DNA of 64,000 bases from an uncultured Cytophagales bacterium (GTDB taxonomy: Bacteria > Bacteroidota > Bacteroidia > Cytophagales > Cyclobacteriaceae). The position numbers were made by a program, and so were the translations under genes. Below, piece after piece: positions 15,905 through 24,300 of the stretch. The stretch covers positions 62,001-126,000 of the forward strand of contig CAJXNP010000018.1 of NCBI GenBank assembly GCA_913057175.1, in the 5' to 3' direction. How positions within the stretch are numbered: position 1 is the stretch's first letter; each line of letters opens with the position of its first letter. The notes beneath the pieces are model-generated. The model was given only the letters and a program-made list of their open reading frames with translations, was not told where the DNA came from and searched no databases.

Positions 15905-16543
15905 ATGAGAAAGCTATTATTCATTTGGTTATCGGTATTTATCGTTAATGAAGCATTATCAAGGGACAATAAATATGAATCGACTATGACAAATGCCATC
16001 GAGGCTTTGTACGCTCATCAGACGATGGAAGATCTTCTTGAGGTTTCTGCCAGGTTTGAGCGAATCAGCCAGGTCGAAAATGATAAATGGCTGCCATCGT
16101 ATTATGCAGCTTTAAGTAAGCTCTGGATGACTCATCAAACCTCAAACGGAGAGGATATAGATAAATTTCTTGATCAGGCTCAGAAAGATCTGGATCATTG
16201 TAGGTCATTGTCTGAAGATGATGATGAAATCCATACTTTACAGGGTTATCTATATATGATGCGGATTACCGTTGATCCTGCTAATCGTGGAGCTAAATAC
16301 AGTCCAATGTCTTTGACGGAATTTCAAAAAGCCCGGTCCATAAATCCTGAAAATCCCAGAGCCTTATTGATGATGGGTCAAATGAAATATGGAGCCGATG
16401 AATTTTTTGGAAATGATTTGACAGAGGCATGTAACATGATCAAAGGAGCTGCAGAAATGTTGGAGGAAGAAAATCCGCGTGATAAATTAGATCCATCTTG
16501 GGGAAAAAGGATGGCGAATTATCTTGCCAAATCTTGTGAGTAG
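15905..16543 (+). CDS. Secreted helical-repeat (TPR-like) protein, unknown function
   Basis: 212 residues. An N-terminal signal-like segment MRKLLFIWLSVFIVNEALS is followed by helix-rich sequence with two TPR-like pairs, the clearest being FQKARSINPENPRALLMMGQMKYG near residues 140-163. It sits 30 bp ahead of a LytS-type histidine kinase gene and is likely cotranscribed with it, so it may be a periplasmic accessory or simply share the promoter in the 15711-15904 divergent spacer. No enzyme motif was seen. Confidence 0.65.
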   Translation: MRKLLFIWLSVFIVNEALSRDNKYESTMTNAIEALYAHQTMEDLLEVSARFERISQVENDKWLPSYYAALSKLWMTHQTSNGEDIDKFLDQAQKDLDHCRSLSEDDDEIHTLQGYLYMMRITVDPANRGAKYSPMSLTEFQKARSINPENPRALLMMGQMKYGADEFFGNDLTEACNMIKGAAEMLEEENPRDKLDPSWGKRMANYLAKSCE

Positions 16544-16573
16544 CACGGGTAAATAATCTCTGATAACAATACA

Positions 16574-17599
16574 ATGAATTCATACTCCAGATCAAGGCTA
16601 AAAGAATTCCTGATTATCACCTGTATGGGTATAGTCATCGGTTTTCTGCTATGCCCTAAGTGTTTTCTTGGTTTAGGTAATATGTCCGAGGGTTGGCGGC
16701 ATATTATCATGAGCATCACATATACCTATATTCTGGGATATGGATGTTCGTATATTTCCTATAAAGTTGCTCAACGATATTACCAGGGTGAAAAGCCAAT
16801 CAAAGGATTTCTGATCAACTTGGTAATCCTTGCTTTGTATTCCTTTTTTACCTCCATGTTAATCTGGTATTTCAGTATAAGGGTTCTATACAATCCTGAT
16901 TTCAATCCTTCTGTTACAGAGTTAGTATCCAATGCTTATATTGCCCTGGCGTTGTCTATGTTTTTTTCAGGCATTGAGTTTTTAAAAAAGTGGAAAAGTG
17001 AGGCTGTAAAAGCAGAGCGATTGGAAAAGGAAAAGATCGCAACCCAATATGAGTCATTAAGAAATCAGGTAAATCCGCATTTTTTGTTTAATAGTTTGAA
17101 TACCTTGACTTCCCTTGTTGTCGATAGCCAGGATCTGGCCATTCAATACATCAATCAGCTTTCCGAAGTTTATCGATATGTGCTTGATAGCAGGAATAAA
17201 GATGTAGTGGGTTTAGATGTTGAGGTGGATTTTCTGAAGTCCTATCTCTTCCTTCAAAAAATCAGATTTGGTGAGAATATTTCAGTCGATATTCGGTTAA
17301 AAGACGATCTAAAGGATAAATTTATTCTCCCGCTTTCATTACAAATTTTAATGGAAAATGCTATTAAACACAATGAAATTTCTAGTGAAAAGCCATTAAA
17401 GATCAGCGTTGTAGAAAATGATGATTATATCAAGATAGAAAATCAAATCCACAAAAAGCAATTGTTTGAAAAAGGGAGTGGTATTGGTTTGAATAACATT
17501 ATGGAGCGCTATCAACATTTAACAGATAAGGAAATCAGTATTATTAATGACAATAAAAAATTTGTTGTTCAACTACCCATAATTAAGGAAGTTAAATGA
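16574..17599 (+). CDS. LytS/YehU-type sensor histidine kinase (His_kinase family)
   Basis: 341 residues. Four membrane helices occupy roughly residues 10-140, a short coiled coil follows, and then the phosphoacceptor motif NQVNPHFLFNSLNTL with His near 168. The ATPase part has NAIKHN (N box) and GSGIGLNNI (G box). It phosphorylates the LytTR regulator encoded next; its TAA overlaps the regulator ATG by 4 bp. This kinase class lacks a large sensor domain, so the signal is probably read through the membrane helices. Target genes cannot be read from the sequence. Confidence 0.9.
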   Translation: MNSYSRSRLKEFLIITCMGIVIGFLLCPKCFLGLGNMSEGWRHIIMSITYTYILGYGCSYISYKVAQRYYQGEKPIKGFLINLVILALYSFFTSMLIWYFSIRVLYNPDFNPSVTELVSNAYIALALSMFFSGIEFLKKWKSEAVKAERLEKEKIATQYESLRNQVNPHFLFNSLNTLTSLVVDSQDLAIQYINQLSEVYRYVLDSRNKDVVGLDVEVDFLKSYLFLQKIRFGENISVDIRLKDDLKDKFILPLSLQILMENAIKHNEISSEKPLKISVVENDDYIKIENQIHKKQLFEKGSGIGLNNIMERYQHLTDKEISIINDNKKFVVQLPIIKEVK

Positions 17600-18369
17600 A
17601 AGCTCTGATCATTGAAGATGAAAAGTTAGCTGCAAACAGGTTAGAAAGATTGATTCAGTCAAATTTTCCGGATATTGTTGTTCTTGAGAAATTGGAGACG
17701 GTAAGGAAATCGGTAGAATGGCTTCAATTAAATGAAAAACCTGAGCTTATTTTTTTGGATATTCAGTTGGCTGATGGTTTGAGCTTTGAGATTTTCAAAC
17801 GAGTCAAAATTGAGATCCCGATAATATTTACAACATCTTACGATCAATATGCTTTAAAGGCCTTTCAGCTGAATAGCGTTGATTACCTCTTGAAACCCAT
17901 CAAAGAGGAAGATCTTAAACGATCCATCGAAAAGTACTTGAATTTAAAATCCAGTTTTTCAGAACAAACTGTTTTGGATGAAACAAAAATCAACCAATTA
18001 CTTCAAGCCCTGAATCACCCAAATTATAAGGAAAGGTTTGTGATAAAGATCGGTGGTCACATCAAGACCGTTCAAACAGAGAACATCCTTTATTTTAAGA
18101 GTGAGGCGAAAGCTACTTTCATTCGGACAAAAGATCAAAAAAATTATATTTTGGATCAATCTCTTGATATATTGATGGATATCTTAAATCCTATGCAATT
18201 TTTCAGAATCAATCGAAAATATATCATATCCCTACATTCTTTTGACGACATTATTTCCTGGTCAAACAGTCGATTACGTGTGTCACTTAAAGGTGAAAAT
18301 AACCTTGATGCAGTCGTAGCAAGAGAAAAAGTCAACGATTTTAAGAAATGGCTGGAAGGTGAACGGTAA
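17596..18369 (+). CDS. LytTR-family response regulator
   Basis: 257 residues. The receiver domain (1-120) has the acidic pair IIEDE, phospho-acceptor Asp55 in IFLDIQLADG, Thr/Ser switch in IFTTSYD and the conserved Lys in LLKPIKEED. The DNA-binding LytTR domain (about 145-257) contains ILYFKSEAKATFIRT and FFRINRKYIISLHSF, both typical. It is the cognate partner of the kinase encoded upstream with a 4-bp overlap. LytTR proteins bind direct repeats upstream of membrane or surface genes; no site was assigned here. Confidence 0.92.
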   Translation: MKALIIEDEKLAANRLERLIQSNFPDIVVLEKLETVRKSVEWLQLNEKPELIFLDIQLADGLSFEIFKRVKIEIPIIFTTSYDQYALKAFQLNSVDYLLKPIKEEDLKRSIEKYLNLKSSFSEQTVLDETKINQLLQALNHPNYKERFVIKIGGHIKTVQTENILYFKSEAKATFIRTKDQKNYILDQSLDILMDILNPMQFFRINRKYIISLHSFDDIISWSNSRLRVSLKGENNLDAVVAREKVNDFKKWLEGER

Positions 18370-18434
18370 CTGTTTATGATTTTTATATAAGTCTCATAAA
18401 AGGAAATCTTTTCCCAAATTGGGAATAGTAATTT

Positions 18435-18884
18435 GTGTCTACATCGCTTTTTGGAGCATATTTGTATGAAATACATTCTGGCATCATTTTTTACAATCAA
18501 GATGTAAAATTTGTATGTATGCTTCCTGAAATTTTTGAAAGTGAATTGAGGGAAGGGAACTTTGTGTTTCATTCCGGTGAGGTACTTTGCCTCAATCATA
18601 AGAATTTAGACCTTGTTAGTTTTAAAGGTCACCACGATTTGGAAGGGATTAACATTAATGTTAATTGGTTGGAGAACTTTGGCTTTTTCTATGTATCGGG
18701 TTCAGATGATCAGTATACTTTCTTTTTGAGCGGAGTGAAGATCGAACTTTTTGATAGCCAGGCATTAGTCACCATTCATAACAATACGGTTAAGAACATC
18801 GTGTTCGTTCATGAACTCCAGAATATTTTTTACGCTCTGACTGGTAAAGAACTCATTTTGAAAGATTCAGGACTTTCAGACTGA
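18435..18884 (+). CDS. Hypothetical protein, no recognised family
   Basis: 149 residues from a GTG start 65 bp after the response regulator. No signal peptide, no helix bundle and no catalytic motif were recognised. Hydrophobic/aromatic alternation (FGFFYVSGSDDQYTFFLSG) suggests a small all-beta or alpha/beta soluble domain. Codon use resembles its neighbours, and the overlapping minus-strand frame looks less protein-like. It might be an accessory of the two-component pair or of the APS reductase gene 80 bp downstream, but nothing in the sequence decides this. Confidence 0.5.
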   Translation: MSTSLFGAYLYEIHSGIIFYNQDVKFVCMLPEIFESELREGNFVFHSGEVLCLNHKNLDLVSFKGHHDLEGININVNWLENFGFFYVSGSDDQYTFFLSGVKIELFDSQALVTIHNNTVKNIVFVHELQNIFYALTGKELILKDSGLSD

Positions 18885-18934
18885 TCTCTCCTCATTAATT
18901 ATCTACTTTTCTATTAGGCAGATTGTACTTTTCT

Positions 18935-18942
18935 TATATTTG
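18935..18942 (+). promoter_or_regulatory. Bacteroidota -7 promoter box upstream of the APS/PAPS reductase gene
   Basis: TATATTTG matches TAnnTTTG exactly. No good TTTG lies 17-23 bases upstream, so the match is half complete. If used, transcription would start about 15-20 bases before the TTG at 18965 and would exclude the longer reading frame that starts at 18923. Confidence 0.45.
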
Positions 18943-18964
18943 CGCAACTTTAAATGTAGCGGAT

Positions 18965-19624
18965 TTGAAATTTGAAGAGATAAAGAAAAAAATTGATGGG
19001 TATAAGTCTGAGGATAAACTACTATTCACTACTTCCTCCTTTCAGACACATTCGATTCCCCTTCTCCATATCCTGAGTAGAATTGATACTGATATTCCCG
19101 TATATTTTTTAAACACCGGGTATCATTTTCCTGAAACCATTGATTTCAGAGATCAGGTCACCAATCTTTTAGGTCTAAACCTGGTAGATCTGAAACCGGA
19201 AGTTCCTAAAAATTTGCAAAAAGGAGATGACGGACAACTTTTATTCACTTCCGATCCGGATCATTGCTGCTATTTAAATAAGATCCAACCCTTGGAAAAA
19301 GTCCTCATGCACCATGATATTTGGATAAATGGAGTTAGAGCGGATCAAAGTTCAGTGAGGAAAGCGATGGGTATCGAACAGCCAGCACCATATGGATGCA
19401 CCCGGTTCCACCCGATTCTGGATTGGTCGCCAAAGGATATTTATCAATACAGGAAAGAATTTGATCTTCCCGCACACCCATTAGAGGCAAAGGGATACTT
19501 AAGTGTAGGATGTGAACCTTGCACAAGAAAGCTGGATCCGGAAATGATGGAGAGGGAGGCAAGGTGGTATGGATTGAATAAAACCGAATGCGGACTACAC
19601 ACAGATTTAGCAAGTAACAAATAA
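18965..19624 (+). CDS. cysH: Assimilatory adenylyl-sulfate / phosphoadenylyl-sulfate reductase
   Basis: 219 residues from TTG at 18965; the frame is open from a TTG at 18923, but a promoter-like TATATTTG lies inside that extension. The enzyme reduces (P)APS to sulfite in cysteine synthesis. It has the PAPS-binding segment LLFTTSSFQTHSIPLLH, LNTGYHFPET, the Cys-Cys of DHCCYLNK and the C-terminal GCEPCTR pair; together these four cysteines coordinate the [4Fe-4S] cluster of APS-type reductases. The nucleophilic Cys lies in the terminal ECGLH. No cysD/cysN sulfurylase genes are nearby; instead an SDR gene follows within 2 bp. Assignment is strong; APS rather than PAPS specificity is inferred from the cluster ligands. 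Confidence 0.88.
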   Translation: MKFEEIKKKIDGYKSEDKLLFTTSSFQTHSIPLLHILSRIDTDIPVYFLNTGYHFPETIDFRDQVTNLLGLNLVDLKPEVPKNLQKGDDGQLLFTSDPDHCCYLNKIQPLEKVLMHHDIWINGVRADQSSVRKAMGIEQPAPYGCTRFHPILDWSPKDIYQYRKEFDLPAHPLEAKGYLSVGCEPCTRKLDPEMMEREARWYGLNKTECGLHTDLASNK

Positions 19625-19626
19625 CT

Positions 19627-20550
19627 ATGGTCGTATTAATTACCGGTGGCGCCGGATATTTGGGTACTGTCTTAACGAAAAACCTTGTTTTAGAAGAGTC
19701 AGTTAGTAAAATAATCGTTTATGATAACCTCAGCAGATTGAACTACAATCTGTTTTTAGGCGAGAAGTTGCCTCAAAGTGATAAAATACAATTTATTCAG
19801 GGCGACATCCTGGACTTAAGGAAATTGAAAAAAGTCCTGACAGGAGTAGATGTGGTATGTCACCTGGCGGCACGCGTCACTACTCCATTTGCCAATATCG
19901 ATTCGCACTTTCATGAACAGGTCAACCACTGGGGAACTGCTGAACTTGTGTCTGCAATCGAGGAAAGTAACGTGAAGAAATTCCTTTATACAAGTAGCAC
20001 ATCCGTCTATGGCGCCAGCGATGAGATGATCGATGAAAAGGTTTACCCCAGCCCAAAGACTTATTATGGAATGTCCAAACACAGAGGTGAGGAGCAGGCA
20101 AAACGATTGCTAAGCAAAATGCCTGCGTATATCCTCAGATGTGCAAACGTTTATGGTTATAGCCGAAGCATGCGGTTTGATGCTGTCATAAACAGGTTTA
20201 TGTTTGATGCTCATTTTACCAAAAAGATATCCATTCATGGTAATGGGAAGCAGCATCGGGCATTTATCAGTGTGCAGCTGTTAATAAAAGTCCTGATTCA
20301 TCTCATTACTAAAGGCGATGTTCCTACAGGCGTGTATAATGTGGTAGACAAAAACATGCAGATATTGGACGTGGTGGATGTACTAAAGGAAATTTATCCG
20401 GAATTGGAGTTCATTTTTATCAACCAGCACCTACAGCTTCGTCAAATGCTGGTTAACCCTGAATCTGCTTTGAGGAAGTATATTCAGTATGAAAACAAGC
20501 AGGATCTGAAGGAAGAATTACTTGAATTTAAGAGTCGATTCTCCATCTGA
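19627..20550 (+). CDS. NAD-dependent epimerase/dehydratase (extended SDR)
   Basis: 307 residues, ATG 2 bp after the cysH stop, so probably one transcript. It has the Rossmann motif TGGAGYLG (G7, G10, G13 spacing) and the catalytic YYGMSKHRG with Y147 and K151, preceded by the serine element YTSSTSVYG. The family covers nucleotide-sugar epimerases, dehydratases and reductases. The link with cysH is unexplained: it could act on a sulfated or sulfo-sugar donor, but no residue shows this. Position 10 kb from the glycan locus argues against it being part of that cluster. Confidence 0.82.
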   Translation: MVVLITGGAGYLGTVLTKNLVLEESVSKIIVYDNLSRLNYNLFLGEKLPQSDKIQFIQGDILDLRKLKKVLTGVDVVCHLAARVTTPFANIDSHFHEQVNHWGTAELVSAIEESNVKKFLYTSSTSVYGASDEMIDEKVYPSPKTYYGMSKHRGEEQAKRLLSKMPAYILRCANVYGYSRSMRFDAVINRFMFDAHFTKKISIHGNGKQHRAFISVQLLIKVLIHLITKGDVPTGVYNVVDKNMQILDVVDVLKEIYPELEFIFINQHLQLRQMLVNPESALRKYIQYENKQDLKEELLEFKSRFSI

Positions 20551-20947
20551 CAGAATGTTGACAAAATTCAACATTTTCTGTACAAGAGACTTATTTCCCC
20601 TTTTTTTACCCCAGTACTTAAATTTTGATTTAAGTAATCCAACGTAAAAAACTAATATTCAGGATATTATGAATATTTTATTTTTAGGATAATAAAGAAC
20701 AATCGTTTATTTTTGGTTTAGAGTAAGGTTGGAAATACAGTAATCAATTAATTTTTTATTCCCAAAAGTAAACTTTCTATTGTTAGGGAGTTGAAATATT
20801 ACATTCGATAAAAGATGGATACAGGTGAATATCTTTTATCAATTGTATAAAATCATGAGATTTGGATACTTTAGAAAGATGGGAATCTATTTATTTGAGT
20901 TACAAGACTTTTATTTTTCGGATTAATTACTGTTTAGACTTTTAACT
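20551..20947. other. AT-rich spacer ahead of the adhesin operon: terminator hairpin and candidate promoter
   Basis: No gene seen in 397 bp. A hairpin immediately follows the SDR stop. TATTTTTG at 20708-20715 matches the TAnnTTTG -7 box but lacks a good -33 TTTG. AATATTC/GAATATT half-palindromes occur near 20652-20678. The length and AT richness suggest the control region for the 20948-30804 operon. Confidence 0.45.
20554..20580 (+). terminator. Terminator-like hairpin after the SDR gene
   Basis: Stem AATGTTGA (20554-20561), loop CAAAAT, stem TCAACATT (20568-20575), then TTCTG. It lies 4 bp after the stop codon. The T-run is short, so efficiency is uncertain. Confidence 0.5.
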
Positions 20948-21313
20948 ATGAAGGCAGGTGTATTAATATTATTCATGGCATTTACTTCAATGCTATCCTA
21001 TTCACAAAACTGTCCTGAATTTAAAGTGACCGTTCATGATACGAACGACAAACTGGATCAATTGGGATCAATTGAGGTTGTTGTCAGAGGGGGGGCATTC
21101 GATGAAAATAATTTTCAGCTTAGGCAGAAATTGAATAGTGTAAATGGAATGCTGGATTTTGACTATGATATTGAAATAACTGGCAATAAAATAGTTTTTA
21201 GTAACCTTCCTGGTAGTGATCAACTGGTGTTAAAGAATTATGCAGTTTTATACTATGATAAATTCTGTAAAGATGGTGAGGTGATTGAGGTTGGTCAATT
21301 TCAAATAAAATAA
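20948..21313 (+). CDS. Small secreted protein resembling the N-terminal module of the giant adhesin
   Basis: 121 residues. The signal peptide (about residues 1-19, ending SYSQ) precedes a mature domain starting NCPEFKVTV. The spacing of features matches the first ~130 residues of the adhesin encoded next: a CPxF start, a GxIxVxVxGG strand (SIEVVVRGGAFD here; RISVKVSGGEAG there), an FxL strand, a V/I-F-S-L turn (KIVFSNLPGSDQ; SVIFSGLSPNES) and a late Cys-containing strand (DKFCKDGEV; DPDCSGGFV). It lacks the repeats and the sorting domain. The adhesin ATG follows 2 bp after its stop, so one transcript is expected. It may be a partner or a separated copy of the N-terminal module; function unknown. 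Confidence 0.7.
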   Translation: MKAGVLILFMAFTSMLSYSQNCPEFKVTVHDTNDKLDQLGSIEVVVRGGAFDENNFQLRQKLNSVNGMLDFDYDIEITGNKIVFSNLPGSDQLVLKNYAVLYYDKFCKDGEVIEVGQFQIK

Positions 21314-21315
21314 CG

Positions 21316-24300
21316 ATGATTTTTAGGAATAAATTTCTTTTACTTTTTTATACTGTATTTACACTCATAACTTTTTCAAATGTAAGTGTATATGCTCAGT
21401 GTCCTGATTTTCTAAGTCTTGAAACCCAAACCAAAAATACCTGTTTTGGCCAAACAGATGGAAGGATCAGCGTAAAAGTATCTGGAGGAGAAGCGGGCTC
21501 ATATGATGTATCTAATTTTAGTCTTTGGATAAGGGTCGGATTTGCATATACTCAGTTGACTCCAACCACGCAAGTTGTTAATGGTGACTCAGTTATATTT
21601 TCAGGACTTTCACCGAATGAAAGCATAGTTCCCGGAAGCGATTACGTGGTTAGGTTTTCAGATCCGGATTGCTCTGGTGGTTTTGTTTGGGAAATATATA
21701 CAACAGACTTATTTGAAAATACACAGATATTTGGAAATGGTTCTGCAAATTCAGTTTGCACAGGAAATGACGGAGAAATATTGGTCAATCCAACAGGTGG
21801 AACCCCTCCCTATTCTCTAATTTGGTCAGGCCCTACTTCAATACCTGATGATGAATTTAATCCAACGGGTTTAGATGAAGGAGATTATACCCTAAATTTA
21901 ACCGATGCTATCGGATGTACCTTCGATACAACATTTACTATTGGCCCTGCCCCTTCAGCTAATCTGGCATTGACTGGTCTAGGTACAATTTGTCTCGGTG
22001 AAACATCAACATTAGAAGTCAATGTTACAGGGGGCACACCACCTTTCACGGTAGTTTTAGACACAGCAGGAGGAACATGGACGATCAATAATTATAATAA
22101 CCTGGATCCAATTAACATTCAGCCAGGTGGGTCAAAGTCCTATCAGCTCATCTCAGTAACTGATAATAATGGTTGTCTTGCCAATCCTATAACAGGAAAT
22201 CCATCAATAGTTGTAGATCCTCCTCCAACAGCCAATGCCGGTAGTGACGAAGAAATATGCGAAGGATCCACATTTGATTTGAGCACATCAGGAACACTGC
22301 CAAGCGTAACGAACCAAAGTAGCATACAGTGGACTTCATCAGGTGATGGCGCTTTCAATGATGCTACAATATTAACTCCGGTGTATACACCCGGTGTAAA
22401 TGATATTGCTAATGGAAGTGTTACTTTACAGCTAGAAGCAGGAGGAAATGGGAATTGTACGCCCGTTACCGATGACATGATCTTGTCGATTACTGCTGTG
22501 CCAACAGTTGATGCGGGAAGTGATGAGGAAGTATGTGAAGGAAGCGCATTTGATCTTAGCACATCAGCAACACCTCCAAGCGCTACCAATTTTAGTAGTT
22601 TGCAGTGGACAACCAGTGGCGATGGGACCTTTGATGATGCGATAGCATTACATCCGGTTTATACACCAGGAACAAATGATATTTCAAATGGAACCATATC
22701 ACTTCAGCTCGAAGCCTTTGGTAATGGAAGTTGTGCATCCGCTACGGATAACATGACTTTGACCATCACACCGCCACCAACTGCTAATGCAGGTAGTGAT
22801 GAAGAGACATGCGAAGGTATTTCATTTAATTTAAGTACTTCTGCAACTGCTCCAAGTGCTTCCGATTTTAGCAGTTTACAATGGACAACCAGTGGAGATG
22901 GTACGTTTGATGATGCTACATCATTGCAACCTGTTTATACGCCTGGAACTAACGATATCACCAATGGAAGTGTAACACTTCAATTACAAGCGAATGGAAA
23001 TGGGAATTGTATCCCAGTTACGGATGATATGGTATTGTCCATTACTCCTGCTCCGGTAGCAGATGCCGGAAGCGATGAAGAAATTTGTGTAGGAAGCACT
23101 TTTGATTTAAGCACATCAACTACAATTCCAACCGCTACCAATTCCGGTGGCATTTTGTGGACAACAACTGGTGATGGAACATTTAATGATGCAACGGCAT
23201 TATTACCTGTCTATACTCCGGGAACAACTGACAATGCTAACGGAACAGTAACTCTACAAATAGAAGTATTTGGCAATGGAAGTTGTCCTTCCGTGACAGA
23301 TAATATGGTTTTGACCATTACTCCACCGCCGACAGTTGATGCCGGAAGTGATGAAGAAGTTTGCGAAGGAAGTACTTTTGATCTAAGTGCATCAGTTTCA
23401 ATTCCGGTCGCTACAAATTTTAGTAGCTTACAATGGACATCTGGAGGTGATGGAACTTTTGATAATGCCACAGTATTACAACCGGTTTACACTCCAGGGC
23501 CAAACGACATGACAAACGGATCCGTTACACTGCAATTGCAGGCAAATGGTAATGGAACTTGCCCATTTGTAACGGATGATATGTTATTGACAATCACACC
23601 AGGTCCTGTAGCAGATGCCGGAAGTGATGAAGAAATTTGCGAAGGAAGTACTTTTGATTTGTCTACTTCTGTTTCTCTTCCAAATGCTAGTAATTCCAGT
23701 AGTTTACAATGGACTACTTCAGGAGATGGCTCGTTTGACGATGCAACTACAATACAACCTGTTTATACACCAGGTTCTAATGATATTGCAACAGGAAGTG
23801 TGACCCTTCAACTTGAGGTTTTCGGTAATGGAAGCTGTCCATCGGTAACTGACGACATGGTGTTAACCATTACACCGGGTGCAATAGCAAATGCAGGAAG
23901 CGATGAAGAAATTTGCGAAGGATCGACTTTTGACTTAAGTACTTCAGGTACCTTGCCTGGCGCAACTAATTTCAGTAGTCTGCTGTGGACAACCAGTGGT
24001 GATGGATCATTTGATGATGCAACTGCCTTACAGCCAGTCTATACACCAGGGGGTGCTGATATTGCAAATGGAAGTATCACACTTCAATTTGAAGCGATTG
24101 GAAATGCAAGTTGTCCTTCGGCAACCGATGATATGGTATTGACCATAACTCCTGGTCCAACGGTTGATGCAGGAAGTGATGGAGAAGTTTGTGAAGGGAA
24201 TGCTTATGATTTATCAACTTCTATAACTCAGCCAAATTCAGCAAATGCCGGTAGCTTAACCTGGTCAACAAGCGGTGATGGAACTTTTGACGATGCCACT

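Noticed and set aside
18156-18599. 147-codon minus-strand frame over the LytTR gene end and the orphan gene
   Set aside because: Overlaps the LytTR coding region by over 200 bp and shows no domain; the plus-strand frames are preferred.
22143-22589. 148-codon minus-strand frame inside the adhesin repeats, and similar ones up to 24842
   Set aside because: They recur with the 276-bp period as shadows of the plus-strand repeats.
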